A DNA stretch of 64,000 bases from Orlajensenia sp001423545 (GCA_001423545.1 LMOK01000002.1:124001-188000); one strand, 5' to 3'. Counted from the first letter of the stretch, positions 17,279-26,054 are shown. The notes: generated from the sequence alone by a model not told the origin. Made by a program: numbers and translations.

Positions 17279-17914
17279 TCAGCGAAGGGCCAGGCCCGAC
17301 GCCCCTGACCGCTGCGTCGCCACGACAGCATCCGCCAGCCCGTACTCCACGGCAGCTGCCGCGGGCAGGATGAGATCCCGGTCGGTGTCGCGTCGGAGCG
17401 ACGCCAGGTCGCGCCCGGTGTCCGCCGCCAACACCTCCTCGAGCTCGGCCCGCACCCGCAGCACCTCGTCGGCGTGGATGATCAGGTCGGGGATCGAGCC
17501 CTGCCCCTGCGTCGACGGCTGGTGCAGGATGACGCGCCCGTGCCGGAGGATCGCGCGGTTGCCCGGCGCTCCACCCGCGAGCAGAACCGCCGCCGGCCCT
17601 GCTGCCTGCCCGACGCAGGTCGTCGCCACCAGCGGACGGATGTGCTGCATCGTGTCGTACACGGCGAGCATCGCCGACGGCGAGCCGCCAGGGGAGTTGA
17701 TGTAGAGGCTCACTGGCGCATCCGTGCTCTCGGATTCGAGGTGCAGCAGTTGCGCGATGAGCACGTTGGCGACTCCGTCGTCGATCTCGGTGCCGAGGTA
17801 GACGATGCGCTCCGCGAGCAGGCGGCTGTAGACGTCGAGGGAGCGTTCGACGTTGCCGCGCCGCTCGACGACGGAGGGGATCGTGTAGGTGCTCATGCGG
17901 GCCGAGGTGCTCAT
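17279..17914 (-). CDS. ClpP-like subunit lacking the catalytic serine
   Basis: This 211-residue protein is a full-length ClpP homologue: INSPGGSPSAMLAVYDTM, the handle region and the RRDTDRDLILPAAAAVEYGL end are present. The serine expected in GQAAS is replaced: the protein reads VGQAAGPAA, with a GGG codon for Gly106. His131 (VILHQPS) and Asp180 are kept. It is therefore probably a non-peptidase ring partner for the subunit encoded just upstream, as ClpR is in other systems. The ATG overlaps the upstream stop codon (ATGA). A second ATG 18 bases further is also possible. The C-terminus has no obvious defect. Confidence 0.9.
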   Translation of the reverse strand: MSTSARMSTYTIPSVVERRGNVERSLDVYSRLLAERIVYLGTEIDDGVANVLIAQLLHLESESTDAPVSLYINSPGGSPSAMLAVYDTMQHIRPLVATTCVGQAAGPAAVLLAGGAPGNRAILRHGRVILHQPSTQGQGSIPDLIIHADEVLRVRAELEEVLAADTGRDLASLRRDTDRDLILPAAAAVEYGLADAVVATQRSGASGLALR

Positions 17915-18525
17915 GCGCGCGGTCCGATCGGCAGCGACCCGAAGGTTCGCGGATAGATGTCGGGCATGCTCGACACCACCCTGTCGAGGAAGCCGTACTC
18001 GCGTGCCTGCTCCGCCGTGTACCAGCGGTCCCGCAGCGAGTCGATCGTGAGCGTCTCCACGCTCTGGCCCGTGGCTTCGGCCATGATGCCGAGCACGAGG
18101 TCGCGGGTGTAGCGGAGGTCGTCGGCCTGCAGTTCGACGTCGACCGCGGTTCCCCCGATGCCCGCCGAGCCCTGGTGCATCAGGATGCGCGCGTGCGGCA
18201 GCGCGTACCTCTTGCCCGGCGTGCCCGACGTGAGCAGGAACTGCCCGGCGCTCGCCGCCATGCCGATCGCGAGGGTCGACACGTCGTTCGGGATCGCCTG
18301 CATCACGTCACGGATCGCCAGCATGGCCGACACCGATCCGCCTGGGGAGTTGATCCAGAAGCCGATGTCGGCGTGCGAATCCTCGGCGCTCAGCATCAGC
18401 AGCTGGCTGCACAGCCTGTTGCCGAGGTTCTGGTCGAGCTCGCTGCCGAGCATCACGACGCGGTTCTGGAACAGCCGCGTGACGAGTTCATGGTCGATGG
18501 GTTGGATGGCGGTGTCTGTGCTCAT
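17911..18525 (-). CDS. clpP: ATP-dependent Clp protease proteolytic subunit ClpP
   Basis: This 204-residue serine peptidase subunit has an intact triad: Ser92 in GMAASAGQFLL, His117 in ILMHQGSAG and Asp166 in DSLRDRWYTAEQA. It would form a heptameric ring, alone or with the serine-less subunit encoded by the overlapping gene downstream, and degrade proteins fed by ClpX or ClpC. ATG at 18525 is preferred over GTG at 18534 because GGAG is ten bases upstream of the ATG but touches the GTG. No clpX or tig gene is nearby, so this is likely an accessory pair and not the housekeeping clpP1P2. The convergent PopR/ClgR-like gene is its probable activator. Confidence 0.93.
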   Translation of the reverse strand: MSTDTAIQPIDHELVTRLFQNRVVMLGSELDQNLGNRLCSQLLMLSAEDSHADIGFWINSPGGSVSAMLAIRDVMQAIPNDVSTLAIGMAASAGQFLLTSGTPGKRYALPHARILMHQGSAGIGGTAVDVELQADDLRYTRDLVLGIMAEATGQSVETLTIDSLRDRWYTAEQAREYGFLDRVVSSMPDIYPRTFGSLPIGPRA

Positions 18526-18565
18526 GCCGTCCACTCTCCGGGGTGGGATGCCGCGGGTCGAGTGG

Positions 18566-18588
18566 TTCAGCCGACGGCAGCGCTGCCG
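18566..18588. promoter_or_regulatory. Candidate PopR-type site upstream of the clpP pair
   Basis: TTCAGCC-GAC-GGCAGC (18566-18581) resembles the Streptomyces PopR motif as I recall it (TCTGCC, three bases, GGCAGA), with about two mismatches. It overlaps a perfect 14-bp palindrome CGGCAGCGCTGCCG (18575-18588). Both lie 40-65 bp upstream of the clpP start, a fitting place for an activator. Confidence 0.4.
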
Positions 18589-18626
18589 AGAGATGATCGG
18601 CCGAGGGCGGATCAGCCGAGGGCGGA

Positions 18627-19496
18627 TCAGCTGGAGTTGGCGGGGTGGCGAGCAGACGCCGCGCGAGCACCCGACCAGCCGCCACGGTGGGAACAGGCGA
18701 CGGCCGCCCGTTCGGCGCCGGCGTGCAGGGCGGCTGCCACGCCGCCGCCGGAGATCCTCGCCGCGATGAAACCGGCGATGAAGGCGTCGCCGGCACCGGT
18801 CGTGTCGACGACGGAGGCGGTTATCGCACTCTGCTCCCAGATGCGTTCGCCATCACCGGCCAGAGCACCGTTCGCGCCGCGGGTCACCACGGCGAGTCGT
18901 GCTCCGCTCGCGAGGGCGTCCCGGCACCATGCCTCGGCGTCGCCGTGCTCGCCGACGGAGCCGAAGGCGACGTCGAGATCGGTGAAACCGTCGGCGACGG
19001 CGCAGTCCTGACTGATGATCGGGGAGCGCGCATCTCGATCCGCCAGGGCGCGCAGTCGGCCGCGCAGGTCGGACGCCCGCGGCAGCATCCCGATGTGCAC
19101 CCAGCGTGACGCGGCGATCGCCGCCACGGCGTCGGCACTCGGTGCGTAGTCGGCGGTCACCCCGAAGTCCTCACTCTCGAAGACGCGCTCACCGGCATCC
19201 GTCACCCGGATCGTGGTGACGGCCGTGACACCGGGCAGGGTGACGAGTCCAGCCGGATCGATACCCGCCCGGTGGAGGCCGCGGGCGATCGTGCGGGCGT
19301 GCGCGTCCTCGCCGATCGCCCCGAAGTAGCCGACATCGACTTCGGATGCGGCGAGCTGGGCGGCCACGTTGAGCGCGTTGCCGCCCACAAAGGCCACTTC
19401 CTCCGCCCCTACGTAGCGGTCGATCGTGTTGTCTCCGACGGCCGCGACGACGGGCGCGCGGACGCCCGGCGGCGACGTAGTCACGTGGAGACGCAT
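18627..19496 (-). CDS. PfkB-family kinase, FrlD-like (fructosamine 6-kinase)
   Basis: This 289-residue ribokinase-fold enzyme has the N-terminal GDNTIDRYVG and VGGNALNVAAQLA substrate motifs and the catalytic DTTGAGDAFIAGF near the end. Its short N-terminus and the GDN opening are typical of FrlD-type kinases, which phosphorylate fructoselysine or related Amadori compounds at C6. It is the last gene of a minus-strand operon, nine bases after a deglycase gene and with a weak ribosome site, so coupling is likely. The substrate is inferred from context. Confidence 0.8.
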   Translation of the reverse strand: MRLHVTTSPPGVRAPVVAAVGDNTIDRYVGAEEVAFVGGNALNVAAQLAASEVDVGYFGAIGEDAHARTIARGLHRAGIDPAGLVTLPGVTAVTTIRVTDAGERVFESEDFGVTADYAPSADAVAAIAASRWVHIGMLPRASDLRGRLRALADRDARSPIISQDCAVADGFTDLDVAFGSVGEHGDAEAWCRDALASGARLAVVTRGANGALAGDGERIWEQSAITASVVDTTGAGDAFIAGFIAARISGGGVAAALHAGAERAAVACSHRGGWSGARAASARHPANSS

Positions 19497-19505
19497 CGGT
19501 CCGGC

Positions 19506-20519
19506 TCAGTACTGCAGTTGGCGGTAGTAGCGGCGCGTGGTGAGCGGGTGGTCGCGCAGCACCTCGAGGTGAGCGCTCACCCGCTCCAACGCGGTCGCGA
19601 GGAGCGCCGGCGCGAGGAGCCCACGCAGCTCCGCCGAGAATCCGGGCAGGTCGAAGTCGGCCGTGTCGATCACCTCGATGGTGGGCGTGATGCGAGGAAC
19701 GAAGGCCTCGACCCGTTCGACGAGCGCTCGCCCGGCGTCCTCTCCCTTGAGCGCGATGACGCTCACTCCGGGTTCGACCAACTCCAGCGTCCCGTGGAAG
19801 AAGTCGGAGGCGTGCACCGGCCGGGTGCGGATCCATTGCATCTCCTCGAGGATGCACATGCCGTAGTAGAAGGCCTCGGGCCAGCTGGCGCCGGCACCCG
19901 TGACGATGTGGAAGTCCGACGATGCGATGATCTCGGCGAGCTCGGCCGCTCGTGGCTCGAACGCGCGCTTCACGCCCAGCAGCGCGCCCGGAAGGTCGGC
20001 CAGCGGCGCCACGAGCTGTGCGTGGTCGTCGACTTCACCCCGCACCCGCATGACCGACAATGCGATGAGGAGCGACTGAACCGTGAAGGTCTCGCTCGAG
20101 GTGTCATCGGCCGCGAACGTCGTCAGGTTGAGGTCGGCCGCGCGCGCGATCGGGGTATCGGCATGGCCGGTGAGGCTCAGCACGAACGCTCCGCGCGCCT
20201 GCGCGTACTCGAGGGCGGTGATCGACTCGGCGGTGGTCCCCGACAGCGAGGGGATGATCACGATGGACCCCGCGCCGAGATGGACCGAGCCGGTCTCGAC
20301 GAGTTCCGCCGGCATTTCGAGGAAGGTGGGGAACCCCGAGCGCGTCTGGAGCAGCCGCACCGCCGGCTGCATCAGGATGCCGGCGCCACCGGAACCGACG
20401 AAGAAGATGTTCGGCGCTCCTGCGGCGATGCGCTCCTCGATGATGCGGTCGATCGGCTCGGCGAGGGCGACAGCCCCGGACTGGATGGAGAGGAAGCGGT
20501 CCTCGTCGAAGTTCAGCAT
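19506..20519 (-). CDS. SIS-domain deglycase, FrlB-like
   Basis: This 337-residue protein carries two SIS sugar-isomerase domains. The first has FFVGSGGAGILMQPAVRL and IIPSLSGTTAESI phosphosugar-binding motifs. The second has IVTGAGASWPEAFYYGMCI, and the protein ends RRYYRQLQY. The glutaminase domain of GlmS is absent. This is the layout of fructosamine-6-phosphate deglycase (FrlB), which splits a phosphorylated Amadori compound into glucose 6-phosphate and the free amine. AAAGGA is upstream of the ATG. Its neighbours are the matching kinase, epimerase and transporter genes. A paralogue lies at 24981-25982. Confidence 0.85.
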   Translation of the reverse strand: MLNFDEDRFLSIQSGAVALAEPIDRIIEERIAAGAPNIFFVGSGGAGILMQPAVRLLQTRSGFPTFLEMPAELVETGSVHLGAGSIVIIPSLSGTTAESITALEYAQARGAFVLSLTGHADTPIARAADLNLTTFAADDTSSETFTVQSLLIALSVMRVRGEVDDHAQLVAPLADLPGALLGVKRAFEPRAAELAEIIASSDFHIVTGAGASWPEAFYYGMCILEEMQWIRTRPVHASDFFHGTLELVEPGVSVIALKGEDAGRALVERVEAFVPRITPTIEVIDTADFDLPGFSAELRGLLAPALLATALERVSAHLEVLRDHPLTTRRYYRQLQY

Positions 20520-20582
20520 GGGTGTGTCCTTTCAGGGCGGGTGGATCTGGGTGGGGAGTGTGATGAGACGGATCAGGCTGGA

Positions 20583-21440
20583 TCAGCGAGCGGCGGATTC
20601 CTCTGATATGAGAGCGGCGTCCACGGCGGCGAAGCACTGCTCGAGGGCGGAGCGGGGGTCGACGGCGTAACTGCCGTCGCCGAACAGCTCGAACGTCATG
20701 CAGCCGGCGTAGCCGCGACGGCCGAGGGCCTCGAGGTAGTCGGCCAGAGGGAGCTCGCCGTCTCCCCAAGCCAGGTGGCCGTTCGGCCGGCCGTCGATGA
20801 GGTGCACGTGACGGATGAGGTCGCCGAGGGTGTCGAAGTACTCGTCGACGCTCTCGCCCGCCGTGGCCATCGCCACGGTGTCGAGCGCCGCCCCGAGGTT
20901 CGCCGCCCCGACGTCGGAGATCATCCGGGAGAGGGCCGCCGAGTCGTTGACGAGATTCGACTCGATGCGCTGCAGCGGTTCCAGGACGCAGTAGACCCCG
21001 AGGCTGGCCGCGTAGCCGGTGATGTCGCCGAGGGCGTCCACGGAACGCCGCCAAGCGGCATCCGTCGTCGGCTCGTCCTCGAATCCCCGGCCCGGAGTGA
21101 GGAACAGCAGCGGAGAACCGAGTTCGACGCACAGCTCGGCTGCTCGACGGAACAGGGCGATGCTCGCCTCGCGCAGCCAGGGCTCGGGCGAGGCGATGTT
21201 GACGGGGTAGATGACCTGCTCGGGGGTGAGGCAGTGCACGGCCAGGCCGCGTTCGTCGATACGGCGACGGATGCCGCCGGCATCAGCATCGCTCAGCTGC
21301 GGGATGTGCAGCTGCGGGGCGATGCCCCAGAGCTCGATGCGCTCGCGCTCCAGGGCGACCATGTCGTCGAGGAAGTGCTCGAAGGAGAGGTGCTGGTAGG
21401 AGAAGTTCGAGCCGGTGATCTGGCGGAGTGAGAGGGTCAT
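20583..21440 (-). CDS. TIM-barrel sugar epimerase, FrlC-like
   Basis: This 285-residue xylose-isomerase-like TIM barrel shares with fructoselysine 3-epimerase FrlC a set of landmarks: RIELWG, LTPEQVIYPVN, CVLEPLQRIESN, YFDTLGDLIRHVHLIDG and a late GYAGCMTFEL. Glu, Asp, His and Glu residues in these stretches are the expected metal ligands. It would convert psicose-type Amadori compounds into fructose-type ones so that kinase and deglycase can process them. Its ATG lies one base after the stop of the upstream permease gene. Confidence 0.8.
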   Translation of the reverse strand: MTLSLRQITGSNFSYQHLSFEHFLDDMVALERERIELWGIAPQLHIPQLSDADAGGIRRRIDERGLAVHCLTPEQVIYPVNIASPEPWLREASIALFRRAAELCVELGSPLLFLTPGRGFEDEPTTDAAWRRSVDALGDITGYAASLGVYCVLEPLQRIESNLVNDSAALSRMISDVGAANLGAALDTVAMATAGESVDEYFDTLGDLIRHVHLIDGRPNGHLAWGDGELPLADYLEALGRRGYAGCMTFELFGDGSYAVDPRSALEQCFAAVDAALISEESAAR

Positions 21441-21441
21441 G

Positions 21442-22278
21442 TCACTTTCCGATGCCGTCGGCGAGGCCCTTGACGAAGTAGCGCTGGCCGAAGAAGAAGA
21501 GGAGTACCACCGGCAGTGCGGCTATCACCATGCCCGCGAACACCACGGGGTAGTCGGTGCCGTGCTTGCTCATCAGGCTCGTGAGACCGACCGGCAGCGT
21601 CTGCAACTCGGTGCCGCTGGTGAAGACCATGGCGAACAGATACTCGTTCCAGGCGAACAGGATGTGCAGGATGATCGTCGAGATGATGATCGGCTTGCAC
21701 ATCGGGAGGATCACGCGCCAGAACGACGTCCACCGGTTCGCGCCGTCGACCTCCGCGGCCTCGTCGATCTCCCGCGGAAGGTCGATCATGTAGGCGCGGA
21801 TCAGGAACGTCGTGAACGGGATGCGGAATGCCGTGTAGAGGATGAGCAGCGCCCAGAAGGTGTTGTACAGGCCGAGCGACTGGAACATCTTCACCAACGG
21901 CACCAGCGCGACGGCCGGGGCGAGCATGAGACCGCCGAGGATGATCGTCGAGACCACGCGTCCGAACGGGATCTGCACGCGGGTGAGGCCGTAGGCGGCC
22001 CAGGCGCTGATGAACACCGTGGCCAACGTGGATGTCACCGTGACCAGGATGCTCGTGGTCAGGTAGTTGCTCACGCCGCGGTTCCAGGCGTTGACGTAGT
22101 TCTCCCAGTTCAGGCTCACGGGGAGGGCGAACGGGTTGCCGAACAGTTCGGCATTGGTCTTGAACCCGTTCATCACCATCCACAGCAGCGGGTAGACGAC
22201 CACCACGACCAGGCAGAGCAGGAACGTCCACATGAAGACGCGGGAGACCGCGCCGAGGAAGCCGATGCGATTCACCAT
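21442..22278 (-). CDS. Carbohydrate ABC transporter permease, MalG-type
   Basis: This 278-residue subunit starts MVNRIGF at an ATG that overlaps the upstream stop codon (ATGGTGA). It has six membrane segments and the cytoplasmic EAA loop EIDEAAEVDGANRWTSFWRVILP. Longer in-frame readings to the left of this start lack a ribosome site and overlap the other permease. It forms the importer channel with the MalF-type protein encoded at 22272-23294. Confidence 0.93.
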   Translation of the reverse strand: MVNRIGFLGAVSRVFMWTFLLCLVVVVVYPLLWMVMNGFKTNAELFGNPFALPVSLNWENYVNAWNRGVSNYLTTSILVTVTSTLATVFISAWAAYGLTRVQIPFGRVVSTIILGGLMLAPAVALVPLVKMFQSLGLYNTFWALLILYTAFRIPFTTFLIRAYMIDLPREIDEAAEVDGANRWTSFWRVILPMCKPIIISTIILHILFAWNEYLFAMVFTSGTELQTLPVGLTSLMSKHGTDYPVVFAGMVIAALPVVLLFFFGQRYFVKGLADGIGK

Positions 22279-23294
22279 TCCACCCTTCTGCGTCGCGTGA
22301 ACCAGAGTTGCCCGAGGGCGATGGCCAGGGTGATCACGAAGATCACCGTGGCGATCGCAGCGGCGTAGCCGAAGTCGTTGCGTACGAATCCGCTGCGATA
22401 GAGCCAGGTGGCCAACACCTGGGTCGAGTTGTTCGGCCCGCCCGATGTCATGACCATCACCTCGTTGAACACCTGGAAGGCGCCCGAGATCGTGACGATC
22501 ATCATGAGTCCGGTCATCTCCCGCACGAGCGGCATGGTCACGTGGAAGAACCTGCGGATCGGCCCGATACCGTCGATGGCGGCCGCCTCGTAGAGTTCCG
22601 ACGGGATCCGCTGGATCGCCACGGCGAACAGCAGTGTGCAGTAGCCGAAGCCCTGCCACTGGCTCATGGCGATGATGGCGAGCATGGCGGTGCTCTCCTG
22701 GCCGAGCCACGGCTGGGCCCAGTCGCCCAACCCGACGGCATCGAGCATGTAGTTGAGGAGACCGAGGTTCGGTTCGTAGATGAAGTAGAAGAGGAGTCCG
22801 GCCACAGTCAGCGAGATGGCCGACGGCACGAAGTAGATCGCCCGCAGGGAACGACGCCAGCGGTCGCTCCGGATGCTCTCCACGATGGCCGCGAGCACGA
22901 GGGCGCCGAAGACCTGGAAGGCGATCGAGATGACGGCGTAGAGCACGTTGTTGCCGAGACTCGACCAGAAGATCGGGTCGCCGACGAGCTTCACATAGTT
23001 GTCCAAGCCGATGAAGGTCTGACTGCCGCTGTAGATGTCCCATTCGATGGTGCTGAACCCGAGGTTCTGCGCCAGCGGCAGGTACACGAAGACGCCGAGG
23101 AGGATGATCGCGGGAAGTACCCAGGCGAGACCGAGCGCGCGTTGCGCTGTGTTGCGGATGGTCCGCTCCCTCCGTCGTGGCGTGCTCTGTCGTGGGCTGC
23201 TCGGCGTGTTCGGTGTGATCGGTGCGTTGTCGTGCGGCCGAGAGGAAGCCCGCGCCGGCGTGGTGGAGGCCGGCGCCGGCGCGGACGCGGTCAT
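22272..23294 (-). CDS. Carbohydrate ABC transporter permease, MalF-type
   Basis: This 340-residue permease has an unusual 50-residue Pro/Thr/Ala-rich N-terminus, then about six membrane segments beginning ALGLAWVLPAIILLGVFVYL. The EAA loop is LYEAAAIDGIGPIRRFFHVTMP. The ATG at 23294 overlaps the TGA of the binding-protein gene (ATGA), so translation is coupled. With the MalG-type subunit it imports the ligand of the binding protein encoded upstream. No ATPase gene is seen in the operon. Confidence 0.93.
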   Translation of the reverse strand: MTASAPAPASTTPARASSRPHDNAPITPNTPSSPRQSTPRRRERTIRNTAQRALGLAWVLPAIILLGVFVYLPLAQNLGFSTIEWDIYSGSQTFIGLDNYVKLVGDPIFWSSLGNNVLYAVISIAFQVFGALVLAAIVESIRSDRWRRSLRAIYFVPSAISLTVAGLLFYFIYEPNLGLLNYMLDAVGLGDWAQPWLGQESTAMLAIIAMSQWQGFGYCTLLFAVAIQRIPSELYEAAAIDGIGPIRRFFHVTMPLVREMTGLMMIVTISGAFQVFNEVMVMTSGGPNNSTQVLATWLYRSGFVRNDFGYAAAIATVIFVITLAIALGQLWFTRRRRVEW

Positions 23295-24610
23295 TTCGCG
23301 CTGTTCGACGCGGCGCGAACGCTCTCGAGCACCTGTTCCGGCGTCGAGCTGCCGCTGATGAGCGCCTCGCCGCCGGCGAGCCAGGCGTCGGCGACCTCGG
23401 GCACGGTCACGGTGTCGAGCCAGATCACGATCTGGGATGCCTCGTTGACCTGAGTGATGCCGTCGAAGACGGCGACACTCGAGGTGTCGGGCGTGACAGC
23501 TCCGATGACGGTGCTCGGCTGGCCGTAGGGGGGAGACGACAGGGTCGTCGCGCTCTCCACCGTGGTGGCGAACTTCATGAAGTCCACGGCCAGGGCCGCG
23601 CGCGGCGACTTGGCGTTGACGAGGTAGCCCTCGGGAGCGCCCTCGATCGCGTCGGGATCGCCCGCTGCGTCGGACGGAGCAGGGAGCTGGAAGATGCCGA
23701 AATCGTCGGGCGTGAGCACGTTGCCCTCTGCGGTCACGGTGTCGAACTCGAGGATCTCCTGGTAGTACATGGCGGCGGTCCCTCCGGCCAAGGCCTCCTG
23801 TGCCGTCGTGTAAAGAACACCGTTTGTGCCGTTCCCGGTGTCGGTGCACTCGTCGACCAGCTGCTTGAACTGCTCCAGCGCCGTGATGTAGCCGGGGTCG
23901 TCGAGTGTCGCAGTCGCCGGGGCGAAGTCGGCCTGGAGCACGTCCGTCGGCACGTTGTAGGCGAACAGCTGCTGCAGGTAGTGGAGTGCCGGCCAGCCGT
24001 CCTTGTTGCCGAACGCGATCGGCTCGTAGCCGGCGGCGCGGATGGGGGCACAGCTGTCGATCAGCTCATCGAAGCTGGTCGGCACGTCGACCCCGGCCTC
24101 CTCGAAGATGGCCTTGTTGTAGCCCATGAACTTGCCGTTGTTGTAGAGCGGGACCCCGTAGTACTTGTCGTCGAACGCGAAGGCGTCGAGGGAGGCCTCG
24201 CCGAAGCTCTTCCCCCACTCGGTGTCTGGAGCGATCACCTCGGTGAGGTCGGCGGCGAGACCGCCGCGCACGAAGTTCTCGGCCCAGTTGCCCGTCCAGG
24301 TGAAGTAGATGTCGGGGAGTGCGCCGGATGCCGTGAGGGTCTTGGTCTTGTCCTTCACGCTCTGGTCGGTCTCTTGGATGAGCTCGATCTTGACGTCGGG
24401 ATGCAGTTCCTCATAGGCCTGGGCGAGGTTCTCGAAGTAGGGGCCGAGCGGGTCGCCGCCGAACTTCGTGAGCATGCTGAGGGTTCCGGAGTACTCCGGC
24501 TCCGCGGTGACATCGGCGGCCGGAGCCGAGGTGCCTCCGGAGCACCCGCTGAGGGCGAGGGCCGCAGCTGCGACCACGGCGGTGAGCGCCGTCACTTTCT
24601 GTGCGTGCAT
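23291..24610 (-). CDS. ABC transporter lipoprotein binding protein for an Amadori compound or sugar
   Basis: This 439-residue family-1 solute-binding lipoprotein has lipobox LSGC (Cys23), an acidic linker and a two-lobed binding domain. It is the first gene of the six-gene minus-strand operon that encodes permeases, FrlC-like epimerase, FrlB-like deglycase and FrlD-like kinase. From that setting it should bind a glycated amine or amino acid, but its family as such points only to carbohydrates. The leader is about 97 nt from the -10 at 24714-24719, and an operator sits on the promoter. Confidence 0.9.
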   Translation of the reverse strand: MHAQKVTALTAVVAAAALALSGCSGGTSAPAADVTAEPEYSGTLSMLTKFGGDPLGPYFENLAQAYEELHPDVKIELIQETDQSVKDKTKTLTASGALPDIYFTWTGNWAENFVRGGLAADLTEVIAPDTEWGKSFGEASLDAFAFDDKYYGVPLYNNGKFMGYNKAIFEEAGVDVPTSFDELIDSCAPIRAAGYEPIAFGNKDGWPALHYLQQLFAYNVPTDVLQADFAPATATLDDPGYITALEQFKQLVDECTDTGNGTNGVLYTTAQEALAGGTAAMYYQEILEFDTVTAEGNVLTPDDFGIFQLPAPSDAAGDPDAIEGAPEGYLVNAKSPRAALAVDFMKFATTVESATTLSSPPYGQPSTVIGAVTPDTSSVAVFDGITQVNEASQIVIWLDTVTVPEVADAWLAGGEALISGSSTPEQVLESVRAASNSAK

Positions 24611-24713
24611 GGTCTTCCTTGTCTCGTGAGGAGAGGGACCCGAGCCTGCGCCGAAAAGCGCGGCCGATCCGCCTTTGGATCTGTGATGACACGTGGTGCG
24701 TGGTTGGGCACCG

Positions 24714-24743
24714 ACTATACATAGAAACTGATACCGGTACCAG
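24714..24743 (-). promoter_or_regulatory. Promoter and operator O1 of the frl-like operon
   Basis: On the minus strand a -10 TATAGT (24719-24714) lies nine bases from the near-perfect palindrome CTGATACCGGTACCAG (24728-24743, one asymmetric base). Bound repressor would cover the space where the -35 should be. The site matches the operator at 24917-24932. Confidence 0.7.
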
Positions 24744-24916
24744 TAATTCTGGAAAATGCAGGGAGGAATGCGCGGATCGCGCGACCGAGGTCTGCGTATG
24801 AACGTTTCTTCACCGGACGAAAACCCTTGTCAAGCCGGATAAACAATTCCGATCGTCGACGCAGCAAGGGAGATGGCTGTTGACCGCCGACTTTCGGTAT
24901 GCCAGTCTGTGCTGAC

Positions 24917-24932
24917 CTGATACCGGTATCAG
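24917..24932. promoter_or_regulatory. Operator O2, perfect 16-bp palindrome
   Basis: CTGATACCGGTATCAG is a perfect palindrome 49 bp upstream of the second deglycase gene. Its twin O1 lies 189 bp away by the divergent promoter. Their spacing would allow looping by a tetrameric LacI-type protein. The likely binder is the LacI regulator at 26984-28081. Confidence 0.75.
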
Positions 24933-24980
24933 ATTGGCTTGAGGCCGACGGATCAGACCGCCCCCCGAAAGGACGCACAC

Positions 24981-25982
24981 ATGCTCGGATTCGACGAGTC
25001 GGAATTCATCACCCAGACGGCCAGCGCCATCGCGCTGCGCCCCCAGATCGAGGAGCTGGTCGACGCGTTGACCGAGCGCGGCTTCGACAACCTCTACCTC
25101 ATCGGTGCCGGCGGCACGTACGCGGCCATGTGGCCTTACGAGCACCTCGCCCGTCGCAGCTCGACTGTGCCGGTACGGTCGGTCATCGCCGCCGAGCTCA
25201 TCGAATCGGGCGATGCCGCGCTGAGCGACCGGTCGGTCGCCATCTTCACCTCGGTCTCGGGTACGACGGATGACAGCCTCCGCGCGATCGAGTTCGTGAA
25301 AGAGCGCGGCGCCTACGTCGTCGCCTTCACGGGCTACCCCGAATCGCCCATCGCCCAGGCCGCCGACGTCGCCCTCGTGTCGCAGCCCAAGACCTGGCCC
25401 TTCGACATGCAGCTGCTGCTGTTCATGACCCGCCTCCTGTCGGTGCGCCGAGAGTTCAGCGGCTACGAGAAGTTCGCCGATGAGTTCGCCGGCGTGCCCG
25501 AACTGCTCGTCGAGGTCGCCCGCCAGTCGGAGGACAAGGCATCCGCCTTCGCCGAGGCCCACAAGGACACCGATTACCACTTCCTCGTGGGTGGCGGAAA
25601 CCTCTGGGGCTTCACGTACCTGTACTCGATGTGCATCCTCGAGGAGATGCAGTGGCTGCGCACCACCCGCGTGCACAGTGCCGAGTTCTTCCACGGCTCC
25701 CTCGAACTCATCGAGAAGGACACGAGCGTCATCCTGTTCCAGGGCGAGGACGAGACCCGTGCGCTCACCGACAGAGTGCAGAAGTTCGTCTCGAAGGTCT
25801 CCGACGACGTCACCGTGTTCGACACGAAGGACTACGCGCTGGAGGGGATCAGTCCCGAGTTCCGCGGGCTGCTCGCTCCGCTCGTGCTCGACACCGTCAT
25901 GGGCCGAGTCAGCAAGCACCTCGAGCGCGTCAGGGAGCACTCGCTCGACCTGCGCCGCTACTACCGCGTCGTCGAGTACTGA
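24981..25982 (+). CDS. SIS-domain deglycase, FrlB-like (second copy)
   Basis: This 333-residue double-SIS protein has IGAGGTYAAMWPYEHLARR and FTSVSGTTDDSLRAIEF, the second-domain VGGGNLWGFTYLYSMCILEE, and ends RRYYRVVEY, the same C-terminal signature as the paralogue at 19506-20519. GAAAGGA precedes the ATG at 24981. It should cleave a phosphorylated Amadori compound. It differs enough from the first copy to suggest another amine substrate. It heads a plus-strand operon with its own kinase and a LacI gene. Confidence 0.85.
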   Translation: MLGFDESEFITQTASAIALRPQIEELVDALTERGFDNLYLIGAGGTYAAMWPYEHLARRSSTVPVRSVIAAELIESGDAALSDRSVAIFTSVSGTTDDSLRAIEFVKERGAYVVAFTGYPESPIAQAADVALVSQPKTWPFDMQLLLFMTRLLSVRREFSGYEKFADEFAGVPELLVEVARQSEDKASAFAEAHKDTDYHFLVGGGNLWGFTYLYSMCILEEMQWLRTTRVHSAEFFHGSLELIEKDTSVILFQGEDETRALTDRVQKFVSKVSDDVTVFDTKDYALEGISPEFRGLLAPLVLDTVMGRVSKHLERVREHSLDLRRYYRVVEY

Positions 25983-26054
25983 GCTGGGAGGAGGCGGCCG
26001 GCGCAGTCGCCGGCCGCCCGCCGCGCCCGCGGCGCATGAGGGAACGAGGATGAC

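Noticed and set aside
22279..23043. N-terminal extension of the MalG-type permease to 23043
   Set aside because: The extension overlaps the MalF-type gene in another frame and has no ribosome site; the ATG at 22278 overlaps the upstream stop codon and opens a typical permease start.
23295..23849. N-terminal extension of the MalF-type permease to 23849
   Set aside because: It overlaps the binding-protein gene in another frame; ATG 23294 lies in an ATGA overlap.
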